From positions 1-64,000 of the forward strand of contig LIHB01000006.1 of NCBI GenBank assembly GCA_001297265.1: a stretch of 64,000 nt of DNA, given 5' to 3'. Below, one piece after another: positions 42,351 through 52,767 of this stretch. The notes beneath the pieces were generated by a model that did no database searches, was not told the origin of the DNA, and worked only from the letters and a program-made list of their open reading frames with translations. Every line of letters starts with the position of its first letter. Positions within the stretch are counted from its first letter, which is position 1. This stretch comes from Mycosphaerella arachidis. Lineage: Eukaryota; Ascomycota; Dothideomycetes; Mycosphaerellales; Mycosphaerellaceae. The translations under genes were made by a program, and so were the position numbers.

Positions 42351-43327
42351 CTACTCGTGATCATCCAGAAGATTGCCATCAGCTCCCTCATACTCCCTCT
42401 TCTGCCCGCAGATATGCGTCCACCACAGGTATCCGCCTGTGAAAAGTCCACCGCCAACAATGTTACCAAGCGTAATCGGCAGCAAGCACTTCCAAAAGAA
42501 CCCACCAATACTTAACGGTGCACCGAGCATCATACCCGTGCTCGCAAGATACCTGTTCATCATAGTCAGCAGTCGCTCTTCACATCATACCATCCCGTCG
42601 CTCACATATACTCCACCGTATGCGGAAACCTCGCCGTTGCGCTAATCATGAACGGAAAATGCAAACATATCGCCTTGCTAATCCCATCCTGGTTCTGCGT
42701 GCCCAAGAACATTGCAATCGTAACCAACCACCCGCACCCAAAACTCCTGAGGAAGATAACATGCCAGGGCAAATCGACGATGTCCTCGGTGATCTGTGTA
42801 ACAATTCCGCTTTTCCAGGGGTCTTCGCTGATGGCCTGCGTAGCATACGTAAACAACGAGCTGAAAAGCAGAGCACCCAATAGATTTCCGGTCCAGGATG
42901 TGGCAGCACCGCAGATGTATTGTCGAGGTCCTCCCTTACGTTCCAGGGCTGCCATGGTGAGCCACATTGGATAGCCGGTGAAAAGTTCCGCGCCAATTGT
43001 CTGGATAGATGTTAGCTATACTGAAAGACTGCGTGTTCACGTCGAGTCAATGTTTCCACAAGGTATGCATACATAGGTCAACACGATCCCGAACGGGAAC
43101 GCGAAACCCTGCAGGAGACGCTGTACTCCAGGGTTGTTTTCCGAAGCAAAGCCAGCAAAACCTGCGCCCACGAGGATGGAGAAGAGACCGCCTGAAGATA
43201 GGCACATGGCGCCATAGATGTTTTGGGTGAAGGTTACGATCAGAGGTTCGGAGAGGTGGACCAGGCCGGTTTGCAGGACCGCTTGGGCTGCTTCGTGAGG
43301 CGGAAGGGTGCCGGTTGAGGGAGCCAT
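42351..43327 (-). CDS. formate/nitrite transporter (FNT family)
   Basis: Exons 43327-43073, 43000-42606 and 42552-42351; introns of 72 and 53 bases. Product 283 residues, standard for FNT channels. Six hydrophobic segments with family blocks FASENNPGVQRLLQGFAFPF, TIGAELFTGYPMWL, ATSWTGNLLGALLFSSLF and LLPITLGNIVGGGLFTG. FNT proteins form pentameric channels for formate, nitrite or related small anions in the plasma membrane. In fungi the nitrite type is common. No nitrate-assimilation genes lie nearby, so the substrate stays open. Intact. Confidence 0.93.
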
Positions 43328-44030
43328 GGTTGGATATTGGTTTGGTGTTGTTGTCCGAGCTAGATTGTGATGTTGCACGAGGATGTGTGACCTTGTGTAA
43401 GTAAAAGGATGTACTTGTGGAAGAGGTGAAGTGGAGTATGGAAGATGCGTACTGATGACATCACAAGACCACCAAACACGAAAGTTTCGCGTGGGAAAAC
43501 GGATGTCGAAGCAGACATGAAATGGCGCTGTGCTACTTACGTCTGCGTTGTGAGTGCTGTGAATTGACTGCGTGGTTACAGCTGAAGTAGCTGGGATGAC
43601 GCTTCGTCCAAGTCGCCAAGAACTGCAGCAGAACCTGGCATCTCTGTGCTTCATAATGATTGTATGAGGCCCAACATGAGAGACCTGGAAGTTTGCTTCA
43701 AGCAAGAATGTCTAGCTATAGCTTTCCTGATCAGAGGGGCGTGCTGGAGATCAGGAGCGCGTCTGATCGCTCCTTCTTGGTGCCACGTTGCAACGACGGT
43801 TCGAACGCGTCCAAGTCAGCTCACCTGTTCTGCTCTATCATCGATGCATCAACACAGCGATACGTTGTTGCTCTCTGATGATGAAGGATTCCTGGGCAAT
43901 CACAGTAACGCCTTGATCCGGCCGGAACGTGGCCAATCACGGCCGCGTTGTCCTGTCCATTAGTGATCGACTTGTGGTCTCGGTGCAGCACAGCACGTAT
44001 GCACACTGAGCAAAACGTGCCTGTGCTTGG
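43328..44030. other. intergenic, promoter of the FNT gene
   Basis: About 700 bases upstream of the FNT start and downstream of the MPP6-like gene. No gene recognised. Confidence 0.4.
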
Positions 44031-44849
44031 TCAGTACGACAGCTTCGCTCTAGACTGTTTTTTCTGCGGACAATCCCTCATGATGTGGCCCTTATTGCCA
44101 CAAGTATGACAAGTCATGTTGGCCGCATTCGGTGTTCCACGTGGACTTCCAGAAGAACCTCCTCCAGATGATATGCTTGTCACTTTGTTGAGATTTATAT
44201 CTTTCTCCCGACGGCCTCGTGCAAGTCGTTGCGCTTCAGCACTCTCCGCTGCTTTCTTCGCTTTACGCTCTGCGCGAACCCGGTCTGCCGCCTCCTTCTT
44301 GCCTTGTGCGATCAGAGCCTTGACACCAGTCGTATCATCTTCAATCTCTGCATCTTCTTCATCTTCTTCCTCTTCTTCCCCGTCTGATGCCGACTCTTCC
44401 CCGTCTGGGTTGTTCTGCTTCTCGATCTTCTTGTTGAATTTGCCAAAGCTTCTTCGTCCTGTGAGTAGAGGTCGCGCTACCTGCTCATCCTCATCGGTGG
44501 CATCCTCTTCGTCTTCGGGCTCTATCTGCTCAGCTCGTTGCCCGCTGTCCAGTGCAGAGTACCCAGCAGACACAATGCGCAGTGGTGAATCCGTCTTCGT
44601 CGCTAACGGTGCCCGATAACTGAGATACCATTTCGTCTCGCCCTGACTGTATCCTTCACGTTCATGTAGGTCCTCCACCGGCGTGGACGGTGTGCTGAGA
44701 GCAGATCCCTTCGACAATCGCTGTTTCTTGGTTGGTCGCTCGTCGGGTGTGCCGGGGGTTGCTGGACCACCACCACCAGCTCGCTGCATAAATTTCATGC
44801 CAGCCAGTCGGCCAGACATGGTCTTTGGTTGGTTATTTCGCGCAGCCAT
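44031..44849 (-). CDS. MPP6-like nuclear exosome cofactor with zinc knuckle
   Basis: Single exon, 272 residues. Near the N terminus MSGRLAGMKFMQRAGGGG is the MPP6 family signature; yeast Mpp6 recruits the helicase Mtr4 to the nuclear RNA exosome. The middle is acidic (two Glu/Asp runs) and Lys-rich with a helix KKEAADRVRAERKAKKAAES. The C terminus carries one CCHC zinc knuckle, CHTCGNKGHIMRDC, an RNA-binding module. The RSFGKFNKKIEKQ region matches the family's second conserved block. Intact; start chosen at the first ATG (MAARNNQPK). Confidence 0.8.
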   Translation of the reverse strand: MAARNNQPKTMSGRLAGMKFMQRAGGGGPATPGTPDERPTKKQRLSKGSALSTPSTPVEDLHEREGYSQGETKWYLSYRAPLATKTDSPLRIVSAGYSALDSGQRAEQIEPEDEEDATDEDEQVARPLLTGRRSFGKFNKKIEKQNNPDGEESASDGEEEEEDEEDAEIEDDTTGVKALIAQGKKEAADRVRAERKAKKAAESAEAQRLARGRREKDINLNKVTSISSGGGSSGSPRGTPNAANMTCHTCGNKGHIMRDCPQKKQSRAKLSY

Positions 44850-45719
44850 GATGACTGTGTGGAACAGCTGTTATCGCGTGAGTGTTGCGAGCTACGCGCA
44901 AAGTCATGTGGATTTGAATAATGTTAAAGAAAGGATCGAAGAACGACGTACAAGATTGTGGACCCTGCTTGGTGACTATTGGCTCGCTTGAGGAGCAAGC
45001 TAGCTCCAGACTTTGAGGTGAAATGTTTCCCTTGCTGATGCACTTAGCAACATCACTGCCATTCTATGCTATGTACCTGCACGCGACTTCATCAGCGGGC
45101 CATCTAATCACTACTGCCATCCGCCAGCTTTCCACCACTCCTGGTCAAATTTGACGTTTGCGAGCAAGCACCAGCCGTGCCCATATTTCCAGCACTGGCA
45201 GTGTTCACAGCATCGGCATTTGGTGTGCTGTTCTCATTTCCCAGAATGCCTTCTCTAGACATCTTCTCTTGGCCGAGGGTATCCGCCCCTGCCGTTCTGG
45301 CACCTGGAGTATGCTGAGCACCTGTCACGCCACCGCTATGGACTTCATCACGTCCAGTTGCTGGGCGGTGACGAAAGGTCGAAGACAACGCATCAGCTGT
45401 CGGTGTGCTATGGCTCCCGTCCGAAGTGTCTGGATGTATCGGGTTTGCTTCCGATGAGATCGTCCGCGAAAGAGTTCACGTTCTTTCTGATGGGCTCGGC
45501 CACGTTCTGTTTCTGGTCAGTAATGAGTAAAACCTGTTCTTTTTCGAAGCAAGACAGACCTCGATCTCCCTGATACCTCTTTGGTCTTCTCTGGTCCACT
45601 CGAAGTACAGGTATCAGAAGTATTTGTAGGAGTATATAAAAGTGCCATAGGGTATTAATAGCTACTAATAGATTAAAGTAGCACTCTTCACATTCTGCAT
45701 GAGTCGACCAGCGTTACCC
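44850..45719. other. intergenic, no confident gene
   Basis: About 870 bases. A hydrophilic 94-codon minus-strand ORF (45104-45388) and a 63-codon one (45408-45599) have no recognisable domain or splice link. Bases 45610-45690 are locally AT-rich. Confidence 0.35.
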
Positions 45720-46290
45720 TCATGCATTTCCATTCTGTTGCTGGCAAGTCATGCCTCCTAGGAAATCCGTCGAACCAGCCCATCCACTTCTACCACATTG
45801 CACGAACGCTGTCTGTGTTGCATGAATCTGTGGCGACAATGGTGATGTACTCGTCGTGATGCTCGAGCTGCCGCCATCACGCGGTACGCTGACGTGACGC
45901 ACTGCGAGTAGTGGACGTTTCGCGTGAAAAGTACGCACCACTACTCCAGCACGTCGGTCTCTTCCAGTTGTTACCGTCGCATTGCCCGTCTAATGTCTGC
46001 GGTGACAGACAATCTGGTCCAGGCGTAAGTGGTGCCTGGGCAATTGCAGTGCTGCATGTAGCATCGCACATAATTGCTTCAGCTGTAGGCTGAATGGGAC
46101 AATTGCAAGGCGTACAGCCCGGCGATACTGCAGAGGAGGTGAAGTCCTCGGGTACGTATTTGAGGAAGGCGTTTGCTTTCACGTCTGAGATCTTGATGAA
46201 GATGTCTTAGCCCGCGTTGATCATGACGAAGTGGATCGTGTTGGAGAGGAACGATGGGACAATCTTTGCCGGTGCCTTGACAAAGCTGTG
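45720..46290 (-). pseudogene. C-terminal relic of a secreted enzyme with CBM1 module
   Basis: On the minus strand, NTIHFVMINAG is followed by a TAA at about 46209 and then, in the same frame, by DIFIKISDVKANAFLKYVPE and a Cys-rich block (GCTPCNCPIQPT, CDATC, DGQCDGNNWKRPTCW). A 46-base intron-like gap (GTACTT to GTCAG, about 45885-45930) leads to a Ser/Thr linker and QTAFVQCGRSGWAGSTDFLG plus GMTCQQQNG, which resembles a fungal cellulose-binding CBM1 module that has lost one cysteine and its final YxQC. The catalytic part upstream cannot be read. A single nonsense codon and the incomplete CBM1 argue for a fairly recent pseudogene, perhaps of an alpha-glucanase-type enzyme; the enzyme class is uncertain. 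Confidence 0.5.
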
Positions 46291-46718
46291 TGTGGTCCTT
46301 CGCGATGAAATTGCTTCATGTCGAGTCTGACGTGCGACTTCGCTCCCTCGAGGCTCCGAACGAAGCTTGGTGGTCTGTATATTTACGCGAAAGCGATAGT
46401 AATCCTCGCCTGGGCTTCGCATTGGTGTATCTAAGGACCCCGTAGTCCTTGTTGTCGTGATGATGCACTGTGATCACGGTGTAGTCTCCAGTATCGTGTT
46501 CTTGAATTCCCAGTGTAAATCGACCACACTGATAATCCATAGTCAGCGTAACTATTGATTTGATGGATGTTTCAGCAAGGAGTAGCCATTGATCGACGTC
46601 ATTTGACTGAAAGCTCAAGCAACTCTGTTGCACCTCGGAGCTTCACTTCACCAGCACACGTATCATCATCTTCACCGTCCCAGTGCTCCGCCATATGACC
46701 TGACAGACGGTCAGCCCA

Positions 46719-48291
46719 ATGTCGCCATGTCCAAGGCCAAGTATCAAGCACCCCAAAGTCCGCCGCTCCTACACACCACCCCACCCCCACCTCTCCTTCG
46801 GACTAACACCGCTCTCAAGATGCACAACCCTCCAGTACAGGCGGCGGCGGCGGCTCCTTCGCCTCGGGCTTCATTTTCGGGCAACTACTCCTAGCCTTCA
46901 TCCTCTTCATCTTCATCAAATTCTTCATCTTCGGCGACGCGCCCTCCGCCGACAAACGCGCCTCCACTCGCGCCGCCGCCCGCCGCAACAGAACTCTCTC
47001 CCACAACCGACAACGAACTTGCTCCACCGCCCTACGACCCCGCCCATCTGCTCCAATCCTCCGCCCGAGACAGGATGGTGGCCTCACAGTCCAGAAGATT
47101 CTTGAGAAGACGTATTACAACGTCCACGGGCATCAACCAGAGTCTTTGGACTGGTTCAATGTTCTGATCGCGCAAACGATTGCGCAGCTGAGAGCTGATG
47201 CGCAGGAAGACGAGGCTGTGTTGACAAGTTTGACGGACATGTTGAATGGTGGGAGTAAACCCTCCTTCCTTGATGAGATCAAAGTTACGGAGATAAGTCT
47301 GGGGGAGGAATTTCCAATTTTCAGTAATTGTCGCGTTATACCTGTCGACGAGAATGGAATCCCGCTTAAGGAGCTTACGGGCTTGAAAGGAGAGAGGTTA
47401 CAGGCAAGAATGGATGTGGACCTGTCAGATGTGGTTACATTGGGCATTGAGACGAAGCTGGTGCTGAATTATCCTAAGCCGTTTGTTATGGTACTGCCGG
47501 TAGCGTTGGCGGTGAGTGTGGTGAGGTTCTCCGGGACTTTGAGTCTCAGTTTTCAGCCGAGTCAGGAGATCAGTTCGGCGCCGGCTGGAGGTGGAGGGGA
47601 GGGTACAACGCCAGTGGGACAGCGGGATAAGGAAGAGAGACACCCTCTCAATCCGACGGGACATTCGCCGACGACGTTGACGTTTACGTTTTTGGATGAT
47701 TATAGGCTGGATTTGAGCGTGCATTCATTGATCGGGTCGAGGAGTCGGTTGCAGGATGTGCCGAAGATTGCGCAGTTGGTGGAGGATAGACTTCATAAGT
47801 GGTTTGACGAGAGAGTGGTGGAGCCGAGGTTCCAGCAAATTGTGTTGCCTTCTCTGTGGCCGAGGAAGAAGAACACGAGAGGTGGGGAGGAGGACGCTGT
47901 GGTGGACGAATCTGCAGGTTCAAGCAAAGCATCACTACCACCTCTCAACACGAAGACGGAGCGACCGCATCCAAGCATTCCGAACGGCGATGTGACTCAG
48001 CCGAAGGCAGGATTTGGTGCAGGGAGCGCTGAGACGACCGCGGAGCAGAGGACGAGAGACTGGGCTGCTCAGCATGGTGGGCCGAGTGTGAAGCGAAGCT
48101 CGAGCTTGGCTACTAAGACGGAGGCTGAGGGAAAGAAGAAGGAAGACATGAACGAAATTGAGTTGGCTGGCCAGGAAATGCGAGAGGCGGATGAGAGGGA
48201 TCGACGGAAACAGCTGAGAAGAGAGGGCAGTAGTCTTCGGCTACGGACAGTACGGGAGGCAAGTCATGATGGGATCAAAGCAGCGTCATGA
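46719..48291 (+). CDS. MMM1: Mmm1, SMP-domain subunit of the ERMES complex
   Basis: Exons 46719-46740 and 46820-48291; the 79-base intron (GTATCA donor, CTAAC branch, CAAG acceptor) removes an in-frame stop. Product 497 residues. The N terminus has a Gly-rich lead and one membrane segment, GFIFGQLLLAFILFIFIKFF, matching the Mmm1 ER anchor. HQPESLDWFNVLIAQTIAQL opens the SMP domain, followed by EEFPIFSNCRVIPVDENG and DVPKIAQLVEDRLHKWFDER. The C terminus is Lys/Glu/Ser-rich. Mmm1 is the ER subunit tethering ER to mitochondria and moving phospholipids. The family identity is safe; the first exon is the least certain part. Confidence 0.93.
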
Positions 48292-48778
48292 AGTTATTGA
48301 CAGCGTCGATCATCTACTTTAGCATGGTGTTGGAGGCGTCTTTCGACTCATGTGAAAGGAGGACTACTACGCTCAGAACGAAACGAAACGGTAGACAACA
48401 GTGAAACGAGCAGATTTCATCATGATTTACAACAGGAAGACCGCCCCAGATGCAATACTTCACGAACCGTCTTCTTTCTAAAGCATGCTTGGAGCTACTG
48501 CTTGCATCAGGCTATGTGCAAAGCGCCCTCAAGACCAGAAGAACGCCACTGGTATGGATCAGCTAGGTTTCTCAAGGAGCGATGGCCTTCTGCCATTTGT
48601 GGTACCACACCTATGACCTCAGAGCATGGAGGCAAAGCCAGGACCACGGCACTTATGCACTAGCATCGTGACCGATCGCGCTGGCGGCTGACTGCTGTCT
48701 TGCAGCTTGCTGCGCAGGTGCTTCGCCTACGAAGAGCTCGTTGCTACTGACCTTGCAGCAATGGGTCACATAATCAAA
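48292..48778. other. intergenic, 3' flanks
   Basis: About 490 bases downstream of MMM1. No gene recognised. Confidence 0.4.
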
Positions 48779-49240
48779 TCAGCATAGAGCGGCACAGGGA
48801 TACAGAAGAGCACACTTACCAGTCCCACACGCATCACCATTCTCCTTGTAACGAGCCTCATACACGTCTCCCTGGTTGATGCGGACGACCTGACATCCAA
48901 CACCGCACGCATGGAAAGCCTGGCCCGCCGGGGACTGCTCCCGCCCCGCTGACACGACCTCATCGGCGGGCGTATAGTCCTGAAAGCCAGAGATGGGAGC
49001 GTACATCGTGCCGTCCACATACGCGAGGACGTTGTCATCCATCATCTCATGCGGGCCTTCGCGGGAGATGACGGCGTACTGAGTTTCGACGTTCCCGGTA
49101 GTTCTGTCGGTGACTGTGGCGCGGAGGAGGCAGGAGTCCACAACTAATCAACGCTGCATTTTACGGAGTTATTGCAGTATTCCCAGCCTGGAGGGTAACA
49201 AGGCCTATGATGCTTCGGATCGGAGGTGTTCTCAGCGACG
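48779..49240 (-). pseudogene. possible broken gene for a Cys-containing secreted protein
   Basis: Minus-strand coding-like sequence: a hydrophobic stretch LSYILFCAFLYTVRASVAEN with no ATG before it, then HHRPCYPPGWEYCNNSVKC. After a one-base frame change at about 49141 follows VVDSCLLRATVTDRTTGNVE and GQAFHACGVGCQVVRINQGD. A GTAAGT donor follows at about 48819, but no downstream acceptor gives the right frame. It overlaps an opposite-strand gene candidate. Either a relic or a wrong reading. No family recognised. Confidence 0.3.
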
Positions 49241-50198
49241 GAGGCTCTGACGGTGTAAAGGAAGGCACAGAAGAGAATATAGGACAACCGCAAATCTACG
49301 AGCGACGGGAAGAGTCGGTGAACAAGACATGGGTGAAGATACCAGGTTCTACCATCACGTACCACAATGCAAAGACGATAGCGGTCACAGGTGGATCGTG
49401 GAAGTTCGACCGCGTTGCCCTGGGCAGCGGAGGCAAAGGCCGTGGCGGTGGCAGACTCATACCAATTCCGAGCGACGGCGCTGCCATAAGCGCTGCCATC
49501 AAGAATGCACTCCAGCATATCGACGAGAGACATGCCAGCTTTGGCCCACTGAGGAAGAGGCTCAGACTTGAACTCAACGGTAAGCTAAGCGGTAGTGCCA
49601 AGCGCGCCGCGAGAGAACGACTTGCCGCCACACGCGAGCTCAATCACTTCGACGACGACTTTTCCTCTCTCCACCAGGCGAAGACGACTTCGAGGTCGAG
49701 AGACCACCAATACGAGGCTTCTCCGAGAAGACGAAGCTCGCGTGGTCTGGCCAGTATAGACCAGGCAATTTGTTCGACAAGATCAAGGCGGCTATCTCGG
49801 ACAGTCGTCAGTACACCAAGCCTAAAGGTCTGAAGGAGGAGTACCAAAACAGTGAGTTCATCGCATCCCGAGAGTACCTCCAGTCCGCTGTGCGCATCAT
49901 CGGTACGCATGAGGAGCTCATTGAAGAGCTTCGTATGTGGTTGGGTCTCGGATCAAAGAGCACGAGTGGCACCAACCAGCAGTCCACTCAAGCCGGTGCG
50001 GCCCACGGAGTCCAGACGCGCGACTTCACACAGCCAGAACCGGTGCAATCAGGGTTTGAGAACAGAACCTGCTCTTGCAGTGTCATCAGCGGCAATCAGA
50101 TAGTTGTTGTGCAGCAAGAGCATGAGGCAGAATACCAGCGCTTGACAGCCATGGATCCGCCACGAGCACGCAGGAACGAAACTGCTGCAACCTCTTGA
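49207..50198 (+). CDS. hypothetical protein, two exons
   Basis: Exons 49207-49579 and 49678-50198; the 98-base intron starts GTAAGC and ends after a pyrimidine-rich tract, TTTTCCTCTCTCCACCAG, and joining keeps frame. Product 297 residues, mostly hydrophilic and basic, with helical stretches (AAISAAIKNALQHIDERH; SREYLQSAVRIIGTHEELIE) and a CSCS pair near the C terminus. There is no signal peptide or known domain. The 5' part overlaps a coding-like minus-strand sequence, so the true start may lie further in. The second exon is the more credible half. Confidence 0.45.
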
Positions 50199-51677
50199 GG
50201 TAAGGCGCGACATAACTCTTTCTGTCCTCTCGAAGCTCTTGCAGCAAAATGACAAGTCCTGCTCCGCAGACATGTGATGAAAGGTTGGACTGATCTGCGA
50301 TGTACGCTGCGGTCATGTTGCGCGCCACTCAGCACCCCAAGAGCTTCGTCCAGCACCAGCAGGTCTTCATAATCGCACAGTCCTTTCTCGTCGGTGAACT
50401 GTGGATGCCACCACGAACCTACGCCAGTCCCCTGTTGAGATGAACCCGATGCTATAGAATTCGGTCGGTCCAGGAAGCGACGTTCGTTCTGGTCTGGTAC
50501 TGGAGGCACCCGCTTTTGTGTATAGTGAGTCTAGAAACGCAAAAGTAACGAGGGAGATGAGATATCTTCAGGCGCTTGTCGAGTCTCCAGTCTTGCGTCG
50601 TCTCCCGTCAAAGGGTATGGTGCGCTCGCACTTGCGATAGAAGGCCGAGTACGAGAGCTCAACAAAGTCGTAGCCGGTGGTCTAAGGCAGCAAGTGTACG
50701 GGTAATGTCCAGATACACCACTCCTGCATGTCCTTGCGCAGCGTCGCGCGCGTGAGCTTTGAGCTCCCATCTTCATACTGTATCTGGCATTTGTACTATC
50801 AGCCTGACAAAAGATCGTGAGATCTCGCGCCTGCGACCCCTAGGCTACCATGGGCCTTGGCTGCTCCCAAGCAAATCACGGCCGACGGAAATGAAGAATA
50901 CAGCTATATGCAACATTCGAATCTCCAGTCCTTTCGGCTAAATAGCGAAGGTGAAGCAGAGTGCAATGAAGGTCATGGCCACGACCGCTGCTGAAACTGC
51001 GGCCTCGTGCTCCGGGTAAGAAAGACATGATGCAGTCCCAGGTGTCTAATCTGCGCATACGATGTGATCCTGCCAGGCAAGCAGTCTCATATGTTGGAAA
51101 GCCTGAGAACAAGCAGGCCAGAAAGCTTGACGTATAGCAGTCGCATGGTCACCTTGGAGATACCATAGACCCTGGCTTCTCACTTCGACTCGAATCGCGA
51201 ACAGTTCACAACTACTTCTTCGCGCATGTTGGGACTCATTTGCTGCTGGGCACATTGACAAATTATAAAGCCGTGGAAATCTGTTTCTTGGGCCCCCAAA
51301 CGAAACATTCTAAGGGCCGTCGTGAAGTGGTAAGAGGTGTGGTCAAGTTTGACTTCTGTTCATCTCCCGCGTGAACTGGCCTACCTTGCGCGAATTAGCT
51401 GTCAATAAAGCTTCCTCCTATGACAGCCACCTCTATACCTGGTCGTCATTTCTTGATCTCCGCAAGCAGCAAATCTTCCAGACATGGATCCAGAATGGTC
51501 TGAAAGATATATCACGCCTTCGCTCGTCCGTCCTGCTCCTCTTCCTTCTTCATCCACAACGTGTCATCCAACTACAGACTTTCGTTCGACCTCTTGTTCA
51601 CCCATCGTTGTCCATCGAGGACACTCCTTTGCCTCGTACCTTTTTTTCTCTGCAGTGATTATATTACTCAAGCAAAG
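50199..51677. other. intergenic, no gene seen
   Basis: About 1.5 kb. Overlapping short ORFs on both strands, none recognisable. The last 150 bases are CT-rich promoter/leader for the next gene. Confidence 0.4.
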
Positions 51678-52767
51678 ATGCGCTTCACCGAGACCGCAAC
51701 TCTGGTCATCCTCGCGGCTCGTGCTGGCTTCGCTCTCCGCGGCGAGTACAACGATGTAGGTCTTTCTGAATCAGAGCTAAAGCTCTTACTGACATAGAAT
51801 CTAGGTCAAGGCTTTGATCGTGCGTGACGACCAGGACGCCGAGGCTGCAACGGCACAGCCTGTCTACGAGGCAGCACCACCTTCCTATGATGGAACAGGC
51901 AACTCAAGCCAGAAACCTGATTCCCCAACGCCAAAGCTGCCAGCAGCACCATCCTACCTAGCTGCTCCCCAGGACGATCCAGACACGCCAGCGCAACCAG
52001 CAGCACCATCCTACCAACCTGCTACCCAGGACGATCCAGACAAGCCAGCGCATCACTCTAACGGCGGATCGATTCCCGGGTTCCCGTACTGCGTCGGTCA
52101 GTTCGCTTACGAAGGCTGCCCATACTGTCCACCGTGGTACCCAGGTCCAGCACCACCAGCGCCCCCTCCAGACAACCCATGTCAGTACGGCTGCGACCCT
52201 CAGTGGTGCCCCTGGAAATGCGAGATCCCAACCAAACCATGCTCCGACGACGAAGACACCGCATCTGGCTGCTACAACCCACCAATCCCATGCTCAGGAG
52301 ACTCCGCCCAGAGCGATTCTGGCTGCATCTTGCCTCCAGTTCCTTGTAGCGACGACGCTACTTCGGGCTGTTACAACCCTATACCGCTCTGCCCATACAG
52401 CACCTCTGTCGATTCTGCCTCCGACGGATGCATTCCAATTTGCTCACCTGATGCCTCTGGCGACAGCTCTGATGGATGTATCCCTATCTGCACGTCCAGC
52501 TCGTCCAGCTTGAGCTCTGATGGCTGCATTCCAATCTGTCCAGCCGGTTCGAGCGGTTCGAGTGATGACAACGGAAATCCTTGTGTGCCTATTGATGATT
52601 GCCCTGACTGCGAGTGCGATGACTGCGATGACAACGACGACGACGACGGCGACAACGACGACGACGACGACGACGATGACGGCAGCGCAGCCGGCGGTGG
52701 CCTAACAGGCGGTGGCCTAACAGGCGGTGGCCTAACAGGCATCCTTGGTGGCATATTGAGAAAGTAA
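51678..52767 (+). CDS. secreted Cys-rich, Pro/Ser-rich repeat protein
   Basis: Exons 51678-51755 and 51805-52767 (49-base intron GTAGGT to TCTAG). Product 346 residues. Leader MRFTETATLVILAARAGFAL, a Pro/Ala-rich zone with two near-repeats (PAAPSYLAAPQDDPDTPAQ and PAAPSYQPATQDDPDKPAH), then a Cys-rich core: CPYCPPW, CQYGCDPQWCPWKC, several PxPCS and SGCYNP units, and three DGCIPIC repeats. After ECDDCDDND comes a run of about 20 Asp/Gly, then three GGGLT repeats and a short hydrophobic end GILGGILRK. A wall- or matrix-associated structural protein, metal-binding protein or effector are all possible. No domain family recognised. Confidence 0.7.
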
